In this document: in pieces, positions 14,644 to 20,512 of the stretch
Position numbering within the stretch: position 1 is the stretch's first letter
How the letters are laid out: each line of letters starts with the position of its first letter
Assembly (NCBI GenBank): GCA_036503065.1
Contig: DASXXM010000709.1
Location: 1 to 20,512, forward strand
DNA: 20,512 nucleotides
Reading direction: 5' to 3'
Source of the DNA: DATEPR01 sp036503065
GTDB lineage: Bacteria; Actinomycetota; Actinomycetes; Mycobacteriales; Pseudonocardiaceae
The notes under the pieces: generated by a model
What the model saw: only the letters and a program-made list of their open reading frames with translations
What the model was told of the DNA's origin: nothing
Databases searched by the model: none
Program-made: the position numbers and the translations under genes

Positions 14644-15846
14644 GTGATCAATCTCGAGGTGCCCGCGAAGCTGGCCACCCTGGTCGGCCAGGCACACCAG
14701 GCGGCCGCGGAGATCTTCCGCCCCAACTCCCGCAAGTACGACCGCGCGGAGCACACGTACCCGGTCGAGCTGGACATGCTGGCCGCGCTGCTGGACGGCC
14801 TGAACACCTCCGGCGCGGGCGGTGCCGGCGCAAGTGGGGTCCGGCGCCGGGACGACGACCGGTCGACCGGCGTCCGCAACGGCGGCAACCTGGCCACGGT
14901 GCTGGGCACCATCGAGATGTGCTGGGGCGACGTGGGTCTGCTGCTGGCCATGCCCCGCCAGGGCCTCGGCAACGCGGCCATCGCGTCGGTGGCCAACGAC
15001 GAGCAGTCGGCCCGCTTCGCCGGCAGGTGGGCCGCGATGGCGATCACCGAACCGGACACCGGCTCGGACTCGGCCGCCATCCGCACCACCGCGGTGCCCG
15101 ATGGCGACGACTACCTCCTCAACGGCGAGAAGATCTTCGTCACGTCCGGCGAACGCGCCGACGCGGTAGTGGTCTGGGCCACCCTGGATCGCGACAGGGG
15201 CCGAGCCGCGATCAAGTCCTTCGTGGTGGAAAAGGGCACCCCGGGTTTCGAACTGGTGCGCCTGGAACACAAACTCGGTATCCGAGCCTCCGACACGGCC
15301 CATTTCCGCCTGGACAACGTCCGGGTGCCGAAGGAGAACCTGCTCGGCGACCCGGAGATCAACACGGGCTTCGCAGGCGTGCTGCAGACCTTCGACAACA
15401 CCCGCCCACTCGTCGCCGCGATGGCCGTCGGCGTCGCCCGCGCGGCACTCGAGGAAACGGCTGGGCTGTTGGCCGAAGCGGACGTCGAGGTCGACTACGA
15501 CCGTCCGGCCAACAGTCAGTCCGCCGCCGCGGCCACCTACCTGGCGCTGGAAGCCGACTACGAGGCCGCCTACCTGCTGACCCTGTCCGCGGCCTGGCTG
15601 GCGGACAACGGAAAACCCAACTCCTTGCAGGCATCCATGGCCAAGGCGAAAGCGGGCCGCGCCGCGACCGACATCGCCCTGAAATGCGTGGAACTGGTCG
15701 GCAGCCTCGGCTATTCGGAGCACACGCTGCTGGAGAAGTGGGCCCGAGACGCCAAGATTCTCGACATCTTCGAAGGCACCCAACAGATCCAGCTGCTCAT
15801 CGTGGCCCGCCGCCTGCTCGGCCGGACCAGTGCACAGCTGAAGTGA
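14644..15846 (+). CDS. Acyl-CoA dehydrogenase, FadE23-like subunit
   Basis: A 400-residue flavoprotein expected to oxidise an acyl-CoA to the enoyl-CoA. All the standard motifs are present: AMAITEPDTGSDSAAIRTTA (flavin and substrate contacts), NGEKIFVTSGERAD, LGIRASDTAHFRLDNVRVP, LVGSLGYSEHTLLEKWARD, and DIFEGTQQIQ, whose Glu matches the catalytic base of the family. The substrate chain is unknown. GTG at 14644 is chosen because GGAGG lies eight bases upstream and the start falls 13 bases after the previous stop; the frame extends back into the previous gene without a ribosome site. The pair therefore forms a tight operon. The first subunit lacks the classical flavin motif and this one has it, which fits an alpha-beta complex. 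Confidence 0.92.
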   Translation: MINLEVPAKLATLVGQAHQAAAEIFRPNSRKYDRAEHTYPVELDMLAALLDGLNTSGAGGAGASGVRRRDDDRSTGVRNGGNLATVLGTIEMCWGDVGLLLAMPRQGLGNAAIASVANDEQSARFAGRWAAMAITEPDTGSDSAAIRTTAVPDGDDYLLNGEKIFVTSGERADAVVVWATLDRDRGRAAIKSFVVEKGTPGFELVRLEHKLGIRASDTAHFRLDNVRVPKENLLGDPEINTGFAGVLQTFDNTRPLVAAMAVGVARAALEETAGLLAEADVEVDYDRPANSQSAAAATYLALEADYEAAYLLTLSAAWLADNGKPNSLQASMAKAKAGRAATDIALKCVELVGSLGYSEHTLLEKWARDAKILDIFEGTQQIQLLIVARRLLGRTSAQLK

Positions 15847-15855
15847 TCATCCCCT

Positions 15856-15871
15856 GGCCGCGCGTGCGGCC
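15856..15871. terminator. GC hairpin between convergent genes
   Basis: GGCCGC at 15856-15861 and GCGGCC at 15866-15871 form a perfect six-pair stem around GCGT, ten bases after the dehydrogenase stop and 46 bases before the end of the convergent small gene. There is no T run, as is common for actinomycete terminators. Confidence 0.5.
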
Positions 15872-15916
15872 TCCCCAAGCCCCCAGATCCCCCGTCGATC
15901 CGTCGGCGAGCGGGTC

Positions 15917-16099
15917 TCAGAGCTCCAGCGCGACCTCGGCGGCGCACGCGGGCCGGCACGGCCACGGCTGGCCACAGCTGGTGCAGTGGCTGCCGACGCA
16001 CTGGTGGCTCACCAGCACGTGCACCGCGGTCTGCCGGTAGTGCTCGAGCAGCCCGGGCCAGTCTGTTGACACCGGTTCTGCCTCGACGGGCTTCGACAT
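15917..16099 (-). CDS. Small Cys-rich protein, possible zinc-knuckle type
   Basis: A 60-residue protein. The C-terminal half has a compact cluster of His and Cys: SHQCVGSHCTSCGQPWPC, then RPAC. The CxxCGxPWPC core recurs in many small actinomycete proteins of unknown role and is compatible with one zinc ion. The N-terminal half is acidic and helical. ATG at 16099 is preferred over GTG at 16108 because GGAAGG lies about ten bases before the ATG but touches the GTG. A longer open frame to 16133 exists without a good start. The reading frame antisense to it is Arg/Pro rich and unconvincing. It stands alone between convergent and same-strand neighbours. Confidence 0.65.
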   Translation of the reverse strand: MSKPVEAEPVSTDWPGLLEHYRQTAVHVLVSHQCVGSHCTSCGQPWPCRPACAAEVALEL

Positions 16100-16164
16100 G
16101 GTGATCACGCCTTCCAGCGGTTTCGACCGGCACCCGCCGATGGCTGATCAGGTCAGTCGGCGGT

Positions 16165-16194
16165 CAGGTACCCGATACTTCTACGTTTGTCATC
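16165..16194 (-). promoter_or_regulatory. Possible promoter of the small Cys-rich gene
   Basis: Read on the minus strand, ATGACA (16194-16189) and TACCTG (16170-16165) resemble -35 and -10 hexamers with 18 bases between them, leaving a leader of about 60 bases before ATG 16099. Confidence 0.35.
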
Positions 16195-16323
16195 TCGTTG
16201 ACGGCCCATTGTCCTCAGTGTGACGCCGGTTACCTGTCATCGCTACTATCGACGCGCGGTAGGAGTTCAAGGTTCACCCGTGAGCCGACTGGTCGTTCTG
16301 AATCGTTCAACGGTCGATCGGGA

Positions 16324-17688
16324 TCAGACCGACCTCGGTGTGACGGTGATGCGCGCGCCGCGGGCGGGCACCAGCGTGATGTTGCGGGCCCGCTGGCCCT
16401 CCGGTCGCGACCGGTCCGGCGCCACGTCGTAGCGGCGCAACACCTCGCCCAGCACGACGGACGCCTCCATCAGGGAGAACCCGGCGCCAAGGCACCTGCG
16501 GACGCCGCCGCCGAACGGAATCCACGTGTTGGCCGCGGGTTGCGTGCCGATGAAGCGTTCCGGCCGGAACTCGTCCGGTTCGGGATAGTTGGCCGGATCG
16601 GTCTGGACCAATCCGATCGCGGGCGCGACAACGGAGCCGGCCGGGATCCGGTAGCCCGCGATGTCGACCGGCCGGGTGAGCCTGCGGGCGACCTCGTAGA
16701 TCACCGGCCGCTTCCGCAGCGCCTCCTTGGCGACCGCGGACAGGTACTCGTCGTCGTGCTCGTCCGCGGCCCGTTGCGCGGCAGCCAGTTGTGCCGGCCG
16801 GCGGGCCAGTTCGTGCAGGCACCAGGCCAGCGTGGTTGCCGTGGTCTCGTGGCCGGCCAGCAGCAGGGTGATCAGCTGGTCGCGCAGTTCCGCGTCGGTG
16901 AGGCCGGCGTCGTGCTCGTTCGGGGCATCCTCGTCCGGCGTGGCGGCCCCGTCGGTTCTGAGCAGGCGGGACAGGACGTCGTCGCGGTCGGCGAGGTCGT
17001 CGGCCCTGCGGCGCTCCGCGATCTCCGCGTACAGCACGCGGTCCAGCTCCCGCTGGAAGGTCATGTAGCGCTTCCACGGCCCGATCCCCTGCAGCCGTGG
17101 GTAGAACCAGCCGAGCATGATCATCGGTCCGATCGCGACGATGCCGCGCACCAGCGGCCGCAGCGTGGCCAGCCGGGCACGGTCGGTCACCCCGAACACG
17201 ACCTGCAGGATGATCTCCAGCGTGAGCGCGTTCATCCGTTCGTGCGCGCGGAACGTCCGGCCGGTTGGCCACCGGTCCACTTCGGCCACGGCCAGCCTGC
17301 TGACCAGGTCCTGGTAGCCGCGCAGTGCCGTGCCGTGGAAGGCCGGCATCAGCAGCCGCCGCACCCGACGGTGCTTGTCCTCGTCCACCAGCAGCACCGA
17401 GTGCTCGCCCATCACCGGCCCGAGGATCGCGTTGCCCTCGCCCGCGTGGAACACCGTGGCAGGCCCGGTGAACACGGTCCGGATGTCCGCGGGCCGCGCC
17501 AGCAACACGACCAGCCGGCCGGTCGGCGCGATCCGCATGGTGAACACGTCGCCATAGCGGCGGCGCAGCACCGGCAGCAGCCACGATCGGACCTGGCCGA
17601 ACAGCAGGGTCTGCAGCAGCACCGGCAGTCGCAGGCCAGGTGGCAGGGCGGACTCGGCGGTGGTCGGCCCGTCGCTGGCAATGGCCAC
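16324..17688 (-). CDS. Cytochrome P450 (longer CYP110/132/136/138-like type)
   Basis: A 454-residue haem monooxygenase of the longer bacterial type, resembling the mycobacterial CYP132/136/138 and cyanobacterial CYP110 groups. Near residues 278-283 is AGHETT of the I-helix. The K-helix E-A-L-R is at 322-325, EPDEFRPERFIG precedes the haem region, and FGGGVRRCLG carries the thiolate Cys399. The N-terminal part has a Pro-rich hinge (LPPGLRLPVLLQ) with no true membrane anchor. An acidic insert (ATPDEDAPNEHDAG) lies before the I-helix. GTG 17688 follows GGGGAG by five bases. The gene is divergent from a TetR regulator and shares its control region. This group often acts on fatty or terpenoid chains, but the substrate here is unknown and no redox partner is adjacent. 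Confidence 0.93.
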   Translation of the reverse strand: MAIASDGPTTAESALPPGLRLPVLLQTLLFGQVRSWLLPVLRRRYGDVFTMRIAPTGRLVVLLARPADIRTVFTGPATVFHAGEGNAILGPVMGEHSVLLVDEDKHRRVRRLLMPAFHGTALRGYQDLVSRLAVAEVDRWPTGRTFRAHERMNALTLEIILQVVFGVTDRARLATLRPLVRGIVAIGPMIMLGWFYPRLQGIGPWKRYMTFQRELDRVLYAEIAERRRADDLADRDDVLSRLLRTDGAATPDEDAPNEHDAGLTDAELRDQLITLLLAGHETTATTLAWCLHELARRPAQLAAAQRAADEHDDEYLSAVAKEALRKRPVIYEVARRLTRPVDIAGYRIPAGSVVAPAIGLVQTDPANYPEPDEFRPERFIGTQPAANTWIPFGGGVRRCLGAGFSLMEASVVLGEVLRRYDVAPDRSRPEGQRARNITLVPARGARITVTPRSV

Positions 17689-17737
17689 GGTGTCTCCCCT
17701 GTCCGTTGATCTACTCGGTAGGGCGGTCTACGGCTGT

Positions 17738-17766
17738 TTTATACGCCCGTATATGACGCTCGTCCA
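17738..17766 (-). promoter_or_regulatory. Predicted P450 promoter
   Basis: On the minus strand, TGGACG (17766-17761), a 17-base spacer and TATAAA (17743-17738) form a good promoter, about 40 bases before the ribosome site of the P450. The operator at 17740-17753 overlaps the spacer and the -10. Confidence 0.6.
17740..17753. promoter_or_regulatory. TetR operator candidate
   Basis: TATACG-CC-CGTATA has six-base perfect arms with a two-base centre. It sits between the divergent tetR and P450 starts, over the P450 -10 and next to the tetR -35, where binding would block both. Confidence 0.65.
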
Positions 17767-17783
17767 GCTCACGGCGCTACGCT
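17754..17783 (+). promoter_or_regulatory. Predicted tetR promoter
   Basis: TGACGC (17754-17759), an 18-base spacer and TACGCT (17778-17783) place the transcription start at about 17790, on the GTG of the tetR gene. The mRNA is probably leaderless. Confidence 0.5.
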
Positions 17784-17789
17784 GACCCG

Positions 17790-18374
17790 GTGGGCCATCG
17801 GGAACAACTGCTCGCGGCGGCTCGGCGGCTGCTGGAGGAGCAGGGCTACGCCCACATCACGGCGCGGGACCTGGTCGCCGCCTCCGGCACGAACCTGGCC
17901 TCGATCGGCTACCACTTCGGTTCGAAGGCCGAACTGCTCAGCGCCGCCATCGGCGAGGTGCTCGAGGAGTGGACCACGAAGCTGGCCACGATCGCGATGG
18001 CCGACCCGACCGCGTCGCCGGTCGAGCGCGCGACCACGGCGTGGGCCGCGATGCTCGCCCAACTGCCCACTCAGCGCCCCCTGCTGCTGTCGTTCATGGA
18101 AGCCCTGGCACAGGCCGAACGCGATCCGAAGCTGCGCGACCAGTTCGCCGGCCACTACCGCCGCTGCCGCGCCAAGGTGGCCCTGCTGGTCGCCGAATCC
18201 CTTGGCAGCGCGGCAGATCCGGCCGACCCGCGATGCGCCGCCATCGCGAGCTTCGTCATCGCGGTGTGCGACGGCCTTGCCGTGCAGACCCTGCTCGACC
18301 CGGCACACGCACCGGACGAACAGACCTTCCGAGCCGGCCTGGCCATCCTCTTCGCCACCGGGAAGGCCGACTGA
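17790..18374 (+). CDS. TetR-family transcriptional repressor
   Basis: A 194-residue repressor. The helix-turn-helix is at about 5-50 (REQLLAAARRLLEEQGYAHI, ARDLVAASGTNLASIGYHFG, SKAELLSAAI). A helical ligand-binding domain follows, with motifs of the TetR_C type (LLLSFMEALAQAERDPKLRD and FVIAVCDGLAVQTLLDP). GTG 17790 has no Shine-Dalgarno but lies six bases after a -10 element, so the message is likely leaderless. The protein probably represses the divergent P450 and its own gene through the operator at 17740-17753. The alpha/beta hydrolase starting 27 bases after its stop is likely in the same transcript. The ligand is unknown. Confidence 0.9.
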   Translation: MGHREQLLAAARRLLEEQGYAHITARDLVAASGTNLASIGYHFGSKAELLSAAIGEVLEEWTTKLATIAMADPTASPVERATTAWAAMLAQLPTQRPLLLSFMEALAQAERDPKLRDQFAGHYRRCRAKVALLVAESLGSAADPADPRCAAIASFVIAVCDGLAVQTLLDPAHAPDEQTFRAGLAILFATGKAD

Positions 18375-18400
18375 GCGCGGCGCATGGCAGGCTGGCCACC

Positions 18401-19237
18401 GTGTTGGGGTTGGAGCCGGTCGGCTCGGTCGCGGTGCGCGGCAGCGACATCCGGTACTGGCGCCTGGACCGTGGCAGCGCGACCACCGTGCTGTGCCTGC
18501 ACGGTCTCGGCGGCGACCACCGGGGGCTGGCCGAGCTGGCCGACGCGCTGCCCGAGGTGAACATCGTGCTGCCCGACCTGCCCGGCTACGGCCGGTCCGG
18601 CCCGATGACCGACGTGCACAGCCTGGTCAACTACGCGGACGCGGTGGCCGACCTGCGCCAAGCCCTCGGCCTGGACACCTGCCACCTGCTCGGGCACTCG
18701 CTCGGCGCGTCCATCGCGCTCGTGCACGCGGCCCGCCACCCCGGGCTGCGCAGCCTCTGTCTGCTCAACCCGGTGTCCACCGCCAGCAACGTGACAGCGG
18801 CACTCGGCAGGCTGTACTACCGGATCGCGGCCGCGCTGCCCGCCCCGATCGCCCGGTTCTGGCTGGCCAGTCGGCTCGCGGTGTACGTGTCCGACGCCTT
18901 CGTGATCAAGACGAGGGACCGGGCCCGACGGCGCCGGATACTGCGGGAGGACTACGAGAACTACCGCAGGGCCAGCGTTCCGGCGATGGTGCAGAGCTTC
19001 CTGAGCTACTACGACACGCCGTTCGACGACCTCGCCACCCGCATCACCGCGCCCACGTTGGTGGTCACCGGTGGCCGCGACAGCATCGCGCCCGCCGGCT
19101 CGGTGACGGCGCTCGCGGCACGGATGCCGTCCGCGACCTGCACCGTCGTGCCCGGCGTCGGGCACCTCGTCCCCTTGGAACAGCCGGCCGACATCGCCGC
19201 GCTGGTAAGGGATTTCCTGATGTCACAAGTGGACTAA
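18401..19237 (+). CDS. Alpha/beta hydrolase
   Basis: A 278-residue cytosolic hydrolase with the full catalytic triad: nucleophile Ser100 in GHSLGAS, Asp227 in GGRDSIAP and His255 in GVGHLVPLEQP. The oxyanion motif is HGLGGDHR. A lid region (about 130-190) contains LYYRIAAALPAPIARFWLAS, suggesting a hydrophobic substrate such as an ester or lactone. GTG 18401 is the first in-frame start after the tetR stop; its ribosome site (GGCAGG) is weak, and the frame is open back through tetR without a start. With tetR upstream and the P450 divergent, it may act on the same compound as the P450. The stop codon abuts that of the convergent arsR gene. Confidence 0.85.
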   Translation: MLGLEPVGSVAVRGSDIRYWRLDRGSATTVLCLHGLGGDHRGLAELADALPEVNIVLPDLPGYGRSGPMTDVHSLVNYADAVADLRQALGLDTCHLLGHSLGASIALVHAARHPGLRSLCLLNPVSTASNVTAALGRLYYRIAAALPAPIARFWLASRLAVYVSDAFVIKTRDRARRRRILREDYENYRRASVPAMVQSFLSYYDTPFDDLATRITAPTLVVTGGRDSIAPAGSVTALAARMPSATCTVVPGVGHLVPLEQPADIAALVRDFLMSQVD

Positions 19238-19594
19238 CTAGCCGGCCGAATCGTCCCGCACGCCGAGCCGCAGGTGCTCGATGTGGTAGACCGCTTCGTC
19301 CAGCAGCATCGCGACGTGGTTGTCGTACAGCCGGTAGACGATGCTTCGGCCGTGTCGGGTGCCGCTGACCAGGCCGAGCGCGCGCAACAGGCGCAACTGG
19401 TGGGACACGGCGGACTGCTCCATGCCGACGGCGTCGGCCAGTTCGCCGACCGCGCACGCACCGTGCCGCAGCCGCGTCAGGATGAGCAGCCGACTCGGTG
19501 TGGCCAGCGCCTGCAGGGTCGCCGCGACACTGGCCGCGTCCTCGGCCTGCAACCGGGCAGGCGGAGTGTCCCGGCCACCCACCCCGTGTCCCAT
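19238..19594 (-). CDS. nmtR: ArsR/SmtB metal sensor, NmtR-like (Ni/Co)
   Basis: A 118-residue winged-helix repressor: LATPSRLLILTRLRHG, then ELADAVGMEQSAVSHQLRLL and HGRSIVYRLYDNHV. The alpha-5 metal site is complete: Asp91, His93, His104 and His107 (DNH, then HIEH), the same ligands and numbering as mycobacterial NmtR. The N-terminus MGHGV also matches NmtR, whose Gly2-His3 end takes part in nickel binding, which supports ATG 19594 as the start. The alpha-3N Cys site of ArsR/CadC types is absent. NmtR's His109 is Arg here and the extra C-terminal His is missing, so metal choice could differ (Ni, Co or Zn). There is no Shine-Dalgarno; TACGAT six bases upstream suggests a leaderless message. 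No P-type ATPase is adjacent. Confidence 0.88.
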   Translation of the reverse strand: MGHGVGGRDTPPARLQAEDAASVAATLQALATPSRLLILTRLRHGACAVGELADAVGMEQSAVSHQLRLLRALGLVSGTRHGRSIVYRLYDNHVAMLLDEAVYHIEHLRLGVRDDSAG

Positions 19595-19600
19595 GCCGGC

Positions 19601-19606
19601 ATCGTA
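19601..19606 (-). promoter_or_regulatory. -10 element of the arsR/nmtR gene
   Basis: Minus-strand TACGAT lies six bases before ATG 19594, so transcription probably starts at the ATG. The operator palindrome is about 20 bases further upstream, over the expected -35 region. Confidence 0.5.
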
Positions 19607-19627
19607 GCTGGTCAGAGCATGTATGCC

Positions 19628-19641
19628 TGAACAGCTGTTCA
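19628..19641. promoter_or_regulatory. ArsR/NmtR operator
   Basis: TGAACAGCTGTTCA is a perfect 14-bp palindrome. It extends to ten-base arms around GC, with one mismatched pair, at 19624-19645. The TGAACA-NN-TGTTCA form matches the half-sites of SmtB-type operators. It lies just upstream of the arsR start and about 60-70 bases before the riboswitch on the other strand. Confidence 0.75.
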
Positions 19642-19702
19642 TGCAATGGCGGACCGTCCACCGGCCCGACCCGAATGGACGAACCGGATGCCGTACGCTC
19701 GA

Positions 19703-19827
19703 TACCAGTTGAAGGGGAGTAGCCCCAGCCGGTTGGTCGACATGCTGGCGTCCCAGGACGCCCGGTCGCCGGGCTCGAACCATGGTTCGGGTGGGCGAGA
19801 CCTTCCGCGACCGGTTGTTCATGGGAT
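19703..19827 (+). ncRNA. yybP-ykoY manganese riboswitch
   Basis: The leader contains the hallmarks of this class: GAAGGGGAGTAGC at 19711-19723 and GGGCGAGACCTTC at 19793-19805, whose CCTTC pairs with GAAGG to close the element. Between them are a GGTCGACATGC stretch and a strong hairpin, CTCGAAC-CATG-GTTCGGG at 19774-19791. The class senses Mn2+ and commonly precedes UPF0016/TMEM165-type exporters, as here. TACGCT at 19694-19699 could be the promoter -10. Limits are approximate; assignment is by eye from the consensus. Confidence 0.8.
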
Positions 19828-19868
19828 GACCGGCGTGGGAGTTTCCCCAGGCAGCTCCCGCGCCGGTC
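19828..19868 (+). terminator. Riboswitch expression-platform hairpin
   Basis: GACCGGCGTGGGAG (19828-19841) pairs with CTCCCGCGCCGGTC (19855-19868) through 14 pairs including one G-U, with a 13-base loop. It ends six bases before the ribosome site of the transporter. No T run follows. It may be a terminator or a translational switch; GACCGG also occurs at 19809-19814, at the aptamer edge, and could compete for CCGGTC. Confidence 0.6.
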
Positions 19869-19882
19869 GGAAGCGGAGCATT

Positions 19883-20482
19883 GTGAATCCAGTCGTCCTC
19901 GCCACCGTCTTCGGCGTTGTGTTCATCGGCGAACTTCCGGACAAGACCATGTTCGCCTCCCTGCTGCTCGCCGCGCGCAACCGGGTCGGGCCGGTCTGGC
20001 TGGGCGTTGCCGCCGCGTTCGCCGTGCACGTCGCCATCGCGGTCACGATCGGCGGCGTCCTGTTCACCCTGTTGCCGCACCGCCTTGTGCAGGGTGTGGT
20101 GGCCCTGATGTTCCTGTTCGGCGCACTCATCGCGTTCCGCGACACCGAATCGGACGATGCGGACGAGCCGAGCGACACCGGCTACCGGTTCGAGGGGCTG
20201 CGCACCGTGAGCACCGCGTTCGTGGTGATCTTCATCGCGGAGTGGGGCGACCTGACCCAGATCCTCACCGCGAACCTGGCCGCCCGCTACGACAACGCGA
20301 TCGAGGTCGGCATCGCCGCGACGGCGGCGCTGTGGGCGGTCGCCGCGATCGCCATGCTCGCCGGCAAGCTGATGCGCAGGCTGCCGGTGGCGCTGGTCCG
20401 CAGGGTGACCGCCATCGTGCTGTTGATCCTGGCCTGCGTCGCCGGATTCGACGCGATCACCGGCGGCAACACGCTCATCTGA
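19883..20482 (+). CDS. UPF0016/GDT1 (TMEM165)-family cation transporter
   Basis: A 199-residue inner-membrane protein with six predicted membrane segments in two repeats, the usual size for bacterial members. Each repeat carries the acidic cation motif: GELPDKT near residues 13-19 (Glu and Asp retained) and AEWGDLT at about 120-126. A hydrophilic acidic loop (RDTESDDADEPSDTG) joins the halves. Bacterial relatives export Mn2+; eukaryotic ones move Ca2+ or Mn2+ with protons. GTG 19883 follows CGGAG by about four bases and begins directly at the first membrane segment. ATG 19826 is in frame but lies between aptamer and hairpin and would add a hydrophilic tail, so it is less likely. The Mn riboswitch upstream supports manganese export. 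Confidence 0.88.
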   Translation: MNPVVLATVFGVVFIGELPDKTMFASLLLAARNRVGPVWLGVAAAFAVHVAIAVTIGGVLFTLLPHRLVQGVVALMFLFGALIAFRDTESDDADEPSDTGYRFEGLRTVSTAFVVIFIAEWGDLTQILTANLAARYDNAIEVGIAATAALWAVAAIAMLAGKLMRRLPVALVRRVTAIVLLILACVAGFDAITGGNTLI

Positions 20483-20512
20483 ACGGGTGTATTTTCTGCC
20501 ACAGCCAGCTCA

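Noticed and set aside
16220..16432. Plus-strand frame of 70 codons over the end of the second P450 gene
   Set aside because: Most of it is antisense to conserved P450 sequence; the only nearby purine-rich site is too far from the GTG at 16279, and the protein has no recognisable features.
19776..19789. A GAACCATGGTTC core identical to the MerR operator core at 3060-3071
   Set aside because: Here it forms a hairpin of the riboswitch (CGAAC-CATG-GTTCG), which explains it fully. A shared 12-base palindrome is suggestive, but a second MerR site inside an aptamer is not supported.

Overview
The window is high-GC DNA with GTG starts, very short or overlapping gene junctions and several apparently leaderless starts. 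Gene content points to an actinomycete, most likely the Pseudonocardiales: a SigD/ShbA-type ECF sigma factor, an NmtR-like metal sensor, two P450s, a FadE24/FadE23-like acyl-CoA dehydrogenase pair and a DUF3817 protein. That placement is inferred from family resemblance. No insertion sequence, phage gene, tRNA, rRNA or CRISPR array was seen.

Left part (1-5.2 kb): an unrecognised cytosolic protein; a membrane-anchored lytic transglycosylase; a 445-bp gap holding two perfect DnaA boxes; a coupled pair of small membrane proteins (the second DUF3817); and a MerR regulator divergent from a cytochrome P450. The MerR/P450 gap has a textbook MerR-type promoter: an 18-bp palindrome in a 19-bp spacer.

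Polyamine block (4.3-7.9 kb, minus strand): an alanine-racemase-fold lysine/ornithine decarboxylase, S-adenosylmethionine decarboxylase (speD) and a spermidine-synthase-like aminopropyltransferase (speE), together enough to make a diamine and add an aminopropyl group. Upstream on the same strand is an OmpR-type response regulator whose phospho-acceptor Asp is Asn and whose switch Thr is Ala. It probably does not work by phosphorylation.

Middle (8.0-11.5 kb): the sigma factor, perhaps preceded by a small leader ORF, converges on a three-gene operon with two tandem-duplicated YbjQ (UPF0145) proteins and a small conserved-looking partner of unknown role.

Right part (11.7-20.5 kb): an MFS transporter; two adjacent acyl-CoA dehydrogenases that look like the two halves of a heteromeric enzyme; a tiny Cys-rich protein; a second P450 divergent from a TetR regulator that leads an alpha/beta hydrolase gene, with overlapping promoters around one operator; an NmtR-like ArsR sensor with its own palindromic operator; and, divergent from it, a UPF0016/TMEM165-type cation transporter preceded by what reads as a yybP-ykoY manganese riboswitch. 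The most interesting items are the phosphorylation-independent regulator beside the polyamine operon, the two-layer metal control at the right end, and the uncharacterised YbjQ operon.
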